NCBI RefSeq assembly: GCF_004104355.1
Contig: NZ_RJLM01000004.1
Coordinates: 310,001-374,000, forward strand
From: Photobacterium chitinilyticum
GTDB taxonomy: Bacteria > Pseudomonadota > Gammaproteobacteria > Enterobacterales > Vibrionaceae
Direction: 5' to 3'
DNA: 64,000 bases
Every line of letters begins with the position of its first letter. Within the stretch, counting starts at the first letter, position 1. A model generated the notes under the pieces. That model was given only the letters and a program-made list of their open reading frames with translations, had not been told where the DNA came from and did not search any database. Position numbers and translations under genes: made by a program. Of the stretch, positions 1-6,906 are shown in pieces.

Positions 1-179
1 GACAGGGATCGAATTTTTCCTTTCAGTTCTGAAAAAATTTTTAAGAGAAATGCCTAATATGCGCGAATTTATCGCGTAATTATGTTGTTTATTTTCATTT
101 GGAAGGAATTAATTTACACATCGAAATAAATACTCGTAGTTATTTTATGTCATTTGTTGCAATTGAATAGGGAGCAATA

Positions 180-1019
180 ATGAGAGTAAGCGTATGTGGA
201 TGTGGCTGGCTTGGGTTGCCTTTGGCAAAGCAATTAGTTCGAGATGGTTATGAGGTTTACGGCAGTAATAGGGACAAGGATCGTGCGGTGCAGCTAACGA
301 GGGCTGGAATTCGAGGTATCGCCCTGTCGCTCCCGATTGAAATACCGGAAACGAGTAGTGAAGCGGATGGGCAATATTGTGAGTTTTTTAAGACCGATGT
401 TTTAGTCATCAATGTACCGCCCGGGCGAGAGGAAAGTGCAGACATGGCTTTTGTCAAAAAAATCAAATGCCTGTCAACATTAGCCCGAAAACATGGTTGC
501 AAACGGGTGATATTCATTAGCACGACATCAGTCTATGGCAGTGCGACGGGGGAGATCACGGAGTCCACCGTTCCACGCCCTAATACTGCAAGTGGTAGGG
601 CTCACTTGCAGATAGAGCAGTGGTTGCATGAGCAGTGGGGAAGAGATGCTGTTGTACTGCGACTAGCCGGCCTGATAGGCCCTGGTCGACATCCGGTTAA
701 ATTCTTATCTGGGAGGCTGGCACTGGCTAACGGGTCTGAGCCTGTGAATCTTGTTCATCTGGATGACTGCATTCAGGTGATTCGACAAATTATTGCGTGT
801 TGGCCTTCTCAGCAAGTATTACACCTTGCAGCGCCGAGCCATCCGACACGGCAGAACTATTACACAGAGATGGCTATCGCAGCAGGCTTGCCGCTTCCTG
901 AGTTTGACAGATCAGTTGTTGCTGGGGGAAAAGTGGTTAATGCCGAGCAGACACTTGGAGTGTTGGGGCTAACAATGATCCACCCCAACCTGATGGCAAT
1001 GTCTCCTGAGCTGCCATGA
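180..1019 (+). CDS. YeeZ-like NAD(P)-binding epimerase/dehydratase family protein
   Basis: Predicted cytoplasmic protein of 279 residues with an N-terminal Rossmann fold. The dinucleotide-binding glycine motif is GCGWLG at about residues 7-12, directly after the first beta strand, and an STTSVYG stretch near residue 114 resembles the extended-SDR active-site region (Ser/Thr plus Tyr). This pattern matches the YeeZ group of SDR-like proteins, whose substrate is unknown. The ATG at 180 is preceded by GGGAG with 5 bases spacing, so this start is well supported. It is transcribed toward the small RNA cluster that follows on the other strand, and no clear terminator for it is visible before 1100. 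Family assignment is fairly safe; a specific reaction cannot be given. Confidence 0.8.
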   Translation: MRVSVCGCGWLGLPLAKQLVRDGYEVYGSNRDKDRAVQLTRAGIRGIALSLPIEIPETSSEADGQYCEFFKTDVLVINVPPGREESADMAFVKKIKCLSTLARKHGCKRVIFISTTSVYGSATGEITESTVPRPNTASGRAHLQIEQWLHEQWGRDAVVLRLAGLIGPGRHPVKFLSGRLALANGSEPVNLVHLDDCIQVIRQIIACWPSQQVLHLAAPSHPTRQNYYTEMAIAAGLPLPEFDRSVVAGGKVVNAEQTLGVLGLTMIHPNLMAMSPELP

Positions 1020-1100
1020 GGAAACTTTTGACCCAAATACACTAATTAAGAATGCAGTGACTTGGAACATACTCATTTGGAACAGGCTGAAATTTGGATA

Positions 1101-1245
1101 AAAAAAAGCGCTGAGAAAAGGCTCAGCGCAACATTCCATTATATGAATAGGAGTTTAAGCAGCAGTGGCAATCAATAATTACCCGCTCAGCAGTGTATAA
1201 AACATAAGGTATTGAATACCAACCGAGCCGATAACATCAATCTTA
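1101..1245 (-). ncRNA. VrrA/RybB-like sigma-E sRNA, copy 1
   Basis: Predicted small RNA read leftward. A Rho-independent terminator is seen at 1108-1129 (GCGCTGAG stem, loop, then a run of T on the minus strand at 1101-1107). The minus strand carries GCCACTGC (5' G at 1169) followed by TTAAACTCCTA at about 1158-1148, the block shared with copies 2 and 3. GCCACTGC is the 5' seed of E. coli RybB, and as I recall of V. cholerae MicV and VrrA. A sigma-E-like promoter lies at 1251-1278, giving a transcript of about 145 nt, close to the 140 nt reported for VrrA. The 5' end and the expression are inferred. Confidence 0.66.
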
Positions 1246-1250
1246 CCTAA

Positions 1251-1278
1251 TATGACTATGCCAATTCAGGAAGGTTCA
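1251..1278 (-). promoter_or_regulatory. sigma-E-like promoter of sRNA copy 1
   Basis: On the minus strand TGAACCT (1278-1272), a 16-base spacer and TCATA (1255-1251) resemble the RpoE consensus GGAACTT-N16-TCTGA/TCAAA. The same arrangement with the same 16-base spacer occurs ahead of the other three copies. Confidence 0.5.
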
Positions 1279-1443
1279 AAAAAGTTGCAAAAAAAGTGCG
1301 ATTTTTACTTGGGCAGAATCTTCTTGTATTTAGGGGGGGATCATATTTGATGAAATAATGATTGAAGTCATGAATGATTAACGTCAAGACAAAGGTTCGT
1401 GATTGTACTGTTAGGAACGTTAGTTGAATCTTGAATTTTAAAC

Positions 1444-1560
1444 AAAAAAATCCCGCTGAAATATCAGCGGGTTAAATCCTTAACACAATTAGGAGTTTAG
1501 CAGCAGTGGCATTGTTGATTAATGAAAAACTTTTTTAAAGTCTCCATTAATGTGAATGTC
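1444..1560 (-). ncRNA. VrrA/RybB-like sigma-E sRNA, copy 2
   Basis: Second tandem unit, read leftward. The terminator is CCCGCTGA-AATA-TCAGCGGG style at 1452-1471 followed by T residues (A run at 1444-1450 on the plus strand). The RybB-type seed GCCACTGC starts at 1510 on the minus strand and runs into TGCTAAACTCCTAATTGTG. From the predicted promoter at 1567-1594 the transcript would be about 117 nt, with the seed about 50 nt from the 5' end; processing could release a shorter RNA that begins at the seed. Copies 2 and 3 are nearly identical over about 30 bases around the seed and also share their terminator stem, which points to a recent duplication. Confidence 0.7.
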
Positions 1561-1566
1561 ATTATT

Positions 1567-1594
1567 TATGACTGATGTTATAGGGAAAGGTTCA
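1567..1594 (-). promoter_or_regulatory. sigma-E-like promoter of sRNA copy 2
   Basis: Minus-strand TGAACCT (1594-1588), 16-base spacer, TCATA (1571-1567). The spacing equals that of the other copies. An overlapping sigma-70 reading (TTGAAC, 18 bases, TCATAA) is possible but less convincing. Confidence 0.5.
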
Positions 1595-1711
1595 AAAAAA
1601 AGAGTATATTTTTTTTCGTTATTTTAAAATTGTTATAACTCAACAACTAACAAGTGTGAATCCGACTGGCCCAGATGCTTGGTTATAGTTTTTCTTTGCA
1701 GAAACAAGAAT

Positions 1712-1852
1712 AAAAAAAGCCCGCTGAAATTCAGCGGGCAAAGGCTCTATTTACACAATTAGGAGTTTAGCAGCAGTGGCATTTCTAGATTAAAGAAAGA
1801 AGGCTTGTTTGGCGGCCAGCTAACAAATTAATGTGTCTCTAATCTTAATGTC
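1712..1852 (-). ncRNA. VrrA/RybB-like sigma-E sRNA, copy 3
   Basis: Third tandem unit. A near-perfect terminator hairpin (GCCCGCTGA...TCAGCGGGC, 1719-1739) is followed on the minus strand by T residues at 1718-1712. The seed GCCACTGC begins at 1780 and continues as TGCTAAACTCCTAATTGTG, as in copy 2. Its promoter-like element at 1859-1886 has the best -35 of units 1-3 (GGAACC). The predicted transcript is about 141 nt with the seed about 72 nt from the 5' end. No open reading frame with a ribosome-binding site is visible in it. Confidence 0.7.
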
Positions 1853-1858
1853 ACTATT

Positions 1859-1886
1859 TATGACTGATGTTTTTCGTGTTGGTTCC
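1859..1886 (-). promoter_or_regulatory. sigma-E-like promoter of sRNA copy 3
   Basis: Minus-strand GGAACCA (1886-1880), 16-base spacer, TCATA (1863-1859). GGAAC matches the RpoE -35 core exactly. Confidence 0.55.
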
Positions 1887-1961
1887 TTTGAAATCAAAAT
1901 TTATTTCAATTTTTTTCTATGTGTTTGATTTGAATTTTATCTTTTATCGCGAAGAGTAGAA

Positions 1962-2026
1962 TAAAGAAAGCCCATCTCCATTAGGTGACGGGCTCTGAAG
2001 AAAGTCTTCTAAGAAAAAGCAGTGGC
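1962..2026 (-). ncRNA. RybB/MicV-like sigma-E sRNA, copy 4 (short form)
   Basis: The most diverged unit and the one most like RybB: the minus strand reads GCCACTGCTTTTTCTTAGA from 2026, compared with GCCACTGCTTTTCTTTGAT at the RybB 5' end (recalled from E. coli). A terminator hairpin at 1970-1993 (GCCC...GGGC with one mismatch) is followed by TTTCTTT. The promoter at 2033-2060 places transcription start at the first G of the seed, so the RNA would be about 65 nt without the 5' extension predicted for copies 1-3. The CTCCTAA block is replaced. Confidence 0.66.
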
Positions 2027-2032
2027 ATAATA

Positions 2033-2060
2033 TATGGCCTGCGATCTGCTTTTTTGTTCC
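2033..2060 (-). promoter_or_regulatory. sigma-E-like promoter of sRNA copy 4
   Basis: Minus-strand GGAACAA (2060-2054), 16-base spacer, CCATA (2037-2033), then 6 bases to the G of the seed at 2026. The -35 core is exact and the distance to the start fits RpoE promoters; the -10 is weak. Confidence 0.5.
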
Positions 2061-2281
2061 CGGCAAATGTCATTTTTTCTGATTATTTTTTCTCTTTTGC
2101 CTGCATTATTGTGCAGATATTTTCTTGGTTACGTCTTAGTTGTTGATTTAACTTGGCTTTAACATTTTGGTTGTCTTCTTTTTTTATTTTGCATCCAACA
2201 ACAATAAGCGATCAGTGTCACATAGTGGCTGATTGTCACAGTTTTTCTAGGCTAAATGCATGATCTGGGATTATTTGTCGC

Positions 2282-2310
2282 TTGTTAAAAATATTGATGA
2301 GATGTAAAGT
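2282..2310 (+). promoter_or_regulatory. Putative sigma-70 promoter of the tetR/acyl-CoA dehydrogenase operon
   Basis: TTGTTA (2282-2287), 17-base spacer, TAAAGT (2305-2310). The predicted start near 2317 falls inside the palindrome at 2311-2326. Confidence 0.45.
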
Positions 2311-2326
2311 TTAAACATGTGTTTAA
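2311..2326 (+). promoter_or_regulatory. Putative TetR operator (autoregulation)
   Basis: Perfect 7-base inverted repeat TTAAACA-TG-TGTTTAA between the -10 element and the ribosome-binding site of the TetR gene. The position would allow the regulator to block its own operon. The assignment is by symmetry and place only. Confidence 0.5.
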
Positions 2327-2341
2327 TACAGGTGAATGAAA

Positions 2342-3016
2342 ATGGCGGGGAAAGGAGAAACCAAAGGCCGAATCCTTGATGCAGCAGAGCTGCTGTTTGC
2401 TGAACATGGATTCAAAGAAACGTCATTACGGACCATAACCAGTAAGGCCGGAGTGAATCTGGCCTCGGTGAATTACCATTACGGCGACAAAAAAACGTTG
2501 GTCAGAGCCGTATTGAGCCGTTATCTGGAAGAGTTCATGCCGGCATTGAAAGCTGAGCTGGAAGTGTTGCTGACAAGGGACGATTTCTCAATGGAAGATG
2601 TCTTCCGCTGCGTGAAAGCACCGCTGATTGGCCTGAATGAATATCGTCACAAAGGCGCCACTATATTTATGTCTCTGATCGGTCGTGGTTATACCGATGT
2701 CCAGGGACACCTTCGCTGGTTCATTCTTACTCGCCATGAAGATGTACTGCACCTCTTTACGACGGCTGTTTGTCGCGCCAACCCTTCTTTGGATCCCGAA
2801 ACCTTATTCTGGCGACTGCATTTCACATTAGGAGCATCTGTTTTCACCATGGCTTCGACAACCGCACTGTGTGAAATTGCCGAAAATGATTTCTCTCGCA
2901 CCGTAACAACTGAATATTTGATTGAACGCTTGGTACCTTATTTGGCTGCCGGTGTTGCCGCACCCATTGAACAATCGCTCTTGCTTGTGCAAGAAGAGCC
3001 GACAGGAACACGATAA
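2342..3016 (+). CDS. TetR-family transcriptional regulator
   Basis: Regulator of 224 residues with a TetR_N helix-turn-helix (about residues 8-55; motif LFAEHGFKETSLRTI followed by ASVNYHYGDKKTL) and a C-terminal ligand domain of the kind often annotated as CerR/DUF1956-like. I chose ATG 2342 because AGGTG at 2330-2334 sits at proper distance from it and too near the alternative ATG at 2336. The gene lies 46 bases ahead of a FadE-like acyl-CoA dehydrogenase and likely controls it, with an acyl-CoA or related lipid as a plausible effector (inference). As I recall, the V. cholerae counterpart is VC1741, with the same neighbours. A palindrome over its promoter suggests autoregulation. Confidence 0.85.
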   Translation: MAGKGETKGRILDAAELLFAEHGFKETSLRTITSKAGVNLASVNYHYGDKKTLVRAVLSRYLEEFMPALKAELEVLLTRDDFSMEDVFRCVKAPLIGLNEYRHKGATIFMSLIGRGYTDVQGHLRWFILTRHEDVLHLFTTAVCRANPSLDPETLFWRLHFTLGASVFTMASTTALCEIAENDFSRTVTTEYLIERLVPYLAAGVAAPIEQSLLLVQEEPTGTR

Positions 3017-3062
3017 GTGAAATAAAACCAATAACGATAAATGAGACAAAAGGACCTGAAAC

Positions 3063-5339
3063 ATGAGCACGTTAACTAACATGCGAAAACGCTACCTCAG
3101 TGATCCCGCATTCAAGATGTTTAAAAAAGTTCTGCCGCCATTATCTGATACCGAACGCGAGGCAATGGAAGCCGGAAGTGTCTGGTGGGATGGTGAGCTG
3201 TTCAGCGGTTCACCCAACTGGAATACCTTGCTGGACTACCCGAAGCCGTCGCTAAGCGACGAGGAGCAGGCTTTTATCGATACCAAGCTAAATACGTTGC
3301 TGGGTATGCTGGATGATTACCAGATAGTTCAGGAAGATAAGGACTTACCGCCTGAGGTTTGGGAGTATTTGCGTAAAGAAAAGTTCTTCTCATTAATCAT
3401 TGGTAAAGAATACGGTGGGCTGAATTTCTCTGCTCATGCCAACTCTACGATTGTAACAAGTATCGCGACGCGTAGCCTGAGTGCGGCCGTGTGTGTCATG
3501 GTTCCTAACTCGCTTGGTCCGGGAGAGCTGTTGTCACACTATGGTACCCAAGAGCAAAAGGATTACTGGTTGCCTCGCCTTGCCCACGGGGATGATATTC
3601 CCTGTTTTGCATTGACGGGCCCGGAAGCGGGTTCTGATGCCGGCGGGATCCCAGATCAAGGCGTTGTCTGTTATGGCGACTATCAGGGCAAGGAAGTGCT
3701 CGGCATTCGCATCAGCTGGAACAAGCGCTATATTACCTTGGCACCTGTTGCAACTGTGCTAGGCCTTGCTTTCAAGCTTCAGGATCCGGAAGGGTTGATT
3801 GGTGACAAGCAAGATATTGGTATTACCTGCGCGCTGATCCCGGCCGATTATCCTGGGGTTGAGATTGGTGAGCGGCATGATCCGCTAAACCTGGCATTTA
3901 TGAATGGTCCAACCCGTGGTGAGGATGTCTTTATTCCGATGGATTGGGTGATAGGGGGCCAGGACTATGTCGGGCGTGGCTGGCGTATGCTGGTGGAATG
4001 CCTGTCGGCAGGTCGCGGTATTTCCTTGCCGGCGCTGGGAACTGCGGTTGGTCACTTGACGGCAAGAACAACCGGGGCTTATTCCTATGTCCGTAAACAG
4101 TTCGGGATGTCGATTGGTAATTTTGAAGGTGTTGCGCAGGCGATGGGACGCATTGGCGGTTATACCTATATGTTGGAAGCATCTCGGACCCTAACCACCA
4201 CTTCGCTGGATATGAATGAAAAGCCGGGTATTGTGACTGCGATTGCCAAATATCATATGACTGAGATGGCGAGGACAATACTCAACGATGCGATGGATAT
4301 ACACGCCGGTCGTGCTATTCAGCTTGGTCCGATGAACTATTTAGGCCATCATTACTTTGGAATGCCGGTCGCTATTACCGTCGAAGGTGCCAATATCCTG
4401 ACCCGTAATTTGATGATCTTCGGCCAGGGGGCAACACGATGCCATCCGTACGTATTAAGTGAAATGGAAGCTGCTGCCAACCCTGATGGCGAGCAGGGGG
4501 CGAAGGAATTCGATGCACTGCTATCAAAACACATTGGTTTTGCTATCGGCAATGTGGCGAAATCTATGCTCAATGCATTCAGCGGTTCTCGTTTTAACAG
4601 AGCGCCGGTGAGCGGTGAAACTGCGGTCTACTACCGCCATTTGTCCCGAATGAGCCGTGCATTGGCTGTTGCTGCTGATTTTGCAATGCTGAGTTTGGGG
4701 GGAGAGCTAAAACGACGGGAACTGGTATCGGCACGTCTGGGTGATGTGCTTAGTCATCTCTATTTGGCTTCGGCAACCTTGAAGCGATTTGAAGACGAAG
4801 GTCGTCAGCAGGATGATTTGCCAATGGTGCACTACGCATTGCAGCATTGTCTCCATCAGTGTGGTGTGGCTTTTGACGAAGTGTTGAGTAATTTTCCGCG
4901 TAAAGGGGTAGGGCGCTTGCTGCGTACTATGTTGTTCCCGCTAGGTATTCGCTATCAGGCACCGAAAGATGACATTACGGTGAAAATCGCCGAGTTGCTG
5001 ATGACACCGGGGGCACACCGCGAACGCTTAACCCATATGTGCTATGTCGGAGAAAAAGATAGTGACCCCGTCGCGATTATGGAGCGTGCCTTTGTTGCCA
5101 TGCACGGTGTAAAGGATATTGAGCGTAAACTAGCTAAAGCAACCAAGTCGGGTGAGATCCCGCGCAAGGTTTCATTAACAGAGAAGTTACAAATTGCTTT
5201 GAGTGCGGGTATCGTCACAGAACACGATGTCGAAAAAATGCACAATGCTGACCAGCTAAGGCAGAGAGCGATCCAGGTTGATCACTTTGCTGCAGCACAG
5301 TTTAAAAAAGGTAGTTTGCAACCGGGAAAGGCTGCCTAA
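3063..5339 (+). CDS. FadE-like acyl-CoA dehydrogenase
   Basis: Flavoprotein of 758 residues, related to E. coli FadE (814 residues) and predicted to catalyse the first oxidation of fatty-acid beta-oxidation, acyl-CoA to trans-2-enoyl-CoA. Visible family signs: the FAD/substrate stretch CFALTGPEAGSDAGG at about residues 180-194, the region VTVEGANILTR near 440 that holds the predicted catalytic glutamate, IFGQGA-RCHP after it, and the extra FadE-type C-terminal domain (DUF1974) from about 480. AAAGGA stands 8 bases ahead of the ATG. It follows tetR in one operon and ends in a strong terminator. In V. cholerae the related gene VC1740 is, as I recall, repressed by the sRNA FarS; a FarS site was not verified here. 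Confidence 0.9.
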   Translation: MSTLTNMRKRYLSDPAFKMFKKVLPPLSDTEREAMEAGSVWWDGELFSGSPNWNTLLDYPKPSLSDEEQAFIDTKLNTLLGMLDDYQIVQEDKDLPPEVWEYLRKEKFFSLIIGKEYGGLNFSAHANSTIVTSIATRSLSAAVCVMVPNSLGPGELLSHYGTQEQKDYWLPRLAHGDDIPCFALTGPEAGSDAGGIPDQGVVCYGDYQGKEVLGIRISWNKRYITLAPVATVLGLAFKLQDPEGLIGDKQDIGITCALIPADYPGVEIGERHDPLNLAFMNGPTRGEDVFIPMDWVIGGQDYVGRGWRMLVECLSAGRGISLPALGTAVGHLTARTTGAYSYVRKQFGMSIGNFEGVAQAMGRIGGYTYMLEASRTLTTTSLDMNEKPGIVTAIAKYHMTEMARTILNDAMDIHAGRAIQLGPMNYLGHHYFGMPVAITVEGANILTRNLMIFGQGATRCHPYVLSEMEAAANPDGEQGAKEFDALLSKHIGFAIGNVAKSMLNAFSGSRFNRAPVSGETAVYYRHLSRMSRALAVAADFAMLSLGGELKRRELVSARLGDVLSHLYLASATLKRFEDEGRQQDDLPMVHYALQHCLHQCGVAFDEVLSNFPRKGVGRLLRTMLFPLGIRYQAPKDDITVKIAELLMTPGAHRERLTHMCYVGEKDSDPVAIMERAFVAMHGVKDIERKLAKATKSGEIPRKVSLTEKLQIALSAGIVTEHDVEKMHNADQLRQRAIQVDHFAAAQFKKGSLQPGKAA

Positions 5340-5382
5340 GAGCGAAAGCTCTCTAACGAACGATAAACCTGGTGTCTCCCAT

Positions 5383-5410
5383 GTGCCACGCATTAGCGTG
5401 GCACTTTTTT
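5383..5410 (+). terminator. Rho-independent terminator of the acyl-CoA dehydrogenase operon
   Basis: Perfect stem GTGCCACGC-ATTA-GCGTGGCAC followed by six T. The remaining bases up to 5641 are AT-rich and presumably hold the fabV promoter; I could not fix its position. Confidence 0.93.
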
Positions 5411-5641
5411 ATCTGCAATTTGGCAAATTACCATGATTGGTTCTATAAATACTGACTTTCTTTTCCCATCTTTCTGTTCGTAATCGATAGTAGATAGTGG
5501 TGCAAAAATCGGCAATTTAAGTCGAAAAGTGGTGATCAACACCTCCAACCACTACCCTTTTTAGCGTTTACACTCATAAATTTAATGCGAATTTGTCATT
5601 AACCTTTTATCCTACAGTCAACTATGTAAGGGAAGTTGAAA

Positions 5642-6844
5642 ATGATCATCAAACCTAAAATTCGTGGATTTATTTGTACAACGACTCACCCAGTGGGTTG
5701 TGAAGAGAACGTAAAAGAGCAGATTGCTTACACCAAGGCTCAGGGCCCAATTGCTGATGCACCAAAGCGTGTACTTGTTGTTGGTTCTTCAAGCGGCTAC
5801 GGCCTGTCTTCGCGTATTGCGGCGGCGTTTGGCGGCGGTGCGGCGACAATTGGTGTGTTCTTTGAAAAACCAGGTACAGAGAAAAAACCAGGTACAGCAG
5901 GTTGGTATAACTCAGCAGCATTCGACAAGCTTGCGAAAGAGGAAGGCCTTTATTCAAAAAGCCTGAACGGTGATGCTTTCTCTCATGAGGCAAAACAAAA
6001 AGTTATCGACCTGATCAAAGAAGATCTAGGCCAGATTGACATGGTTGTATACTCACTGGCTTCTCCAGTACGTAAAATGCCAGAGACCGGCGAAGTTGTA
6101 CGCTCTACCCTGAAGCCAATGGGTGAGACTTATACAGCAACAGCCGTTGATACGAACAAAGACGTTCTGATAGAAGCGAGCATTGAGCCGGCAAGTGAAC
6201 AGGAAGTGGCTGATACCGTTACCGTAATGGGTGGCCAGGACTGGGAGCTGTGGATTAATGCATTGTCTGACGCTGGCGTATTGGCTGACGGTTGTAAGAC
6301 GGTTGCTTATAGCTACATCGGTACCGAAATCACGTGGCCTATCTACTGGCACGGTGCACTCGGTAAGGCGAAGATGGATCTGGACCGAGCTTCTACAGAA
6401 CTCAATGCCAAGCTTTCTCCTACAGGCGGTACGGCAAATGTTGCCGTGCTGAAGAGTGTTGTGACTCAGGCAAGCTCGGCGATTCCTGTAATGCCACTGT
6501 ATATTGCAATGGTATTTAAGAAAATGCGTGAAGAAGGCGTACATGAAGGCTGCATGGAGCAGATCTATCGTATGTTTACCCAGCGCCTGTATAAAGCTGA
6601 TGGCACCACTCCAGAGGTTGACGAAGAAAACCGCCTGCGCCTGGATGACTGGGAGCTGCGTGAGGACATTCAGAAGCACTGCCGTGATTTGTGGCCGAGC
6701 GTGACGAACGAGAACTTGTTTGAAGTGGCTGACTACCAGGAATACAAAGATGAGTTCCTGAAATTGTTCGGTTTCGGCATTGAGTCTGTTGACTATGACG
6801 CTGATGTGAACACGTTGGTTGAGTTTGACGTAGCGAATATCTAA
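5642..6844 (+). CDS. fabV: Trans-2-enoyl-ACP reductase FabV (NADH-dependent)
   Basis: Enoyl-ACP reductase of 400 residues, catalysing the last step of each fatty-acid elongation cycle (type II FAS). The N terminus [20 protein letters not shown] and the active-site pattern Tyr-X8-Lys ([10 protein letters not shown], about residues 233-242) are typical of FabV; the usual FabI has a Tyr-X6-Lys pattern. The nucleotide-binding region [11 protein letters not shown] is at about 45-55. A TTG at 5636 could be read as start, but AAGGGA at 5628-5633 fits ATG 5642. FabV was first described in V. cholerae (VC1738, as recalled) and confers low sensitivity to triclosan. It has its own terminator and sits downstream of the fatty-acid degradation gene, so synthesis and breakdown genes are neighbours. 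Confidence 0.97.
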   Translation: MIIKPKIRGFICTTTHPVGCEENVKEQIAYTKAQGPIADAPKRVLVVGSSSGYGLSSRIAAAFGGGAATIGVFFEKPGTEKKPGTAGWYNSAAFDKLAKEEGLYSKSLNGDAFSHEAKQKVIDLIKEDLGQIDMVVYSLASPVRKMPETGEVVRSTLKPMGETYTATAVDTNKDVLIEASIEPASEQEVADTVTVMGGQDWELWINALSDAGVLADGCKTVAYSYIGTEITWPIYWHGALGKAKMDLDRASTELNAKLSPTGGTANVAVLKSVVTQASSAIPVMPLYIAMVFKKMREEGVHEGCMEQIYRMFTQRLYKADGTTPEVDEENRLRLDDWELREDIQKHCRDLWPSVTNENLFEVADYQEYKDEFLKLFGFGIESVDYDADVNTLVEFDVANI

Positions 6845-6867
6845 CCGAACGCAAGCGAGAGATAGAA

Positions 6868-6895
6868 AAAAACCGCCCGAGGGCGGTTTTTTTAT
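6868..6895. terminator. Bidirectional terminator between fabV and phoQ
   Basis: Hairpin AAACCGCCC-GA-GGGCGGTTT with A run on the left and T run on the right, so it can end transcripts from both converging genes. Confidence 0.93.
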
Positions 6896-6906
6896 TTCTT
6901 CGCAGC

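Noticed and set aside
11-43. AT-rich hairpin AATTTTTC...GAAAAAATT near the left edge
   Set aside because: Stem made almost only of A-T pairs; could be the end of a gene outside the window, but support is too weak to list.
1093-2030. CRISPR-like regularly spaced repeats
   Set aside because: Only four units with unequal spacing (about 270-350 bases), each with a terminator hairpin and promoter-like element; no Cas genes. They fit sRNA genes.
5520-5560. GGTGATCAACACC partial palindrome ahead of fabV, as a regulator site
   Set aside because: Short and imperfect, with no known fabV regulator to compare; not listed as a feature.
6053-6679. Minus-strand frame of 208 codons within fabV
   Set aside because: Antisense shadow of a highly conserved enzyme; no start signal and no recognisable family.
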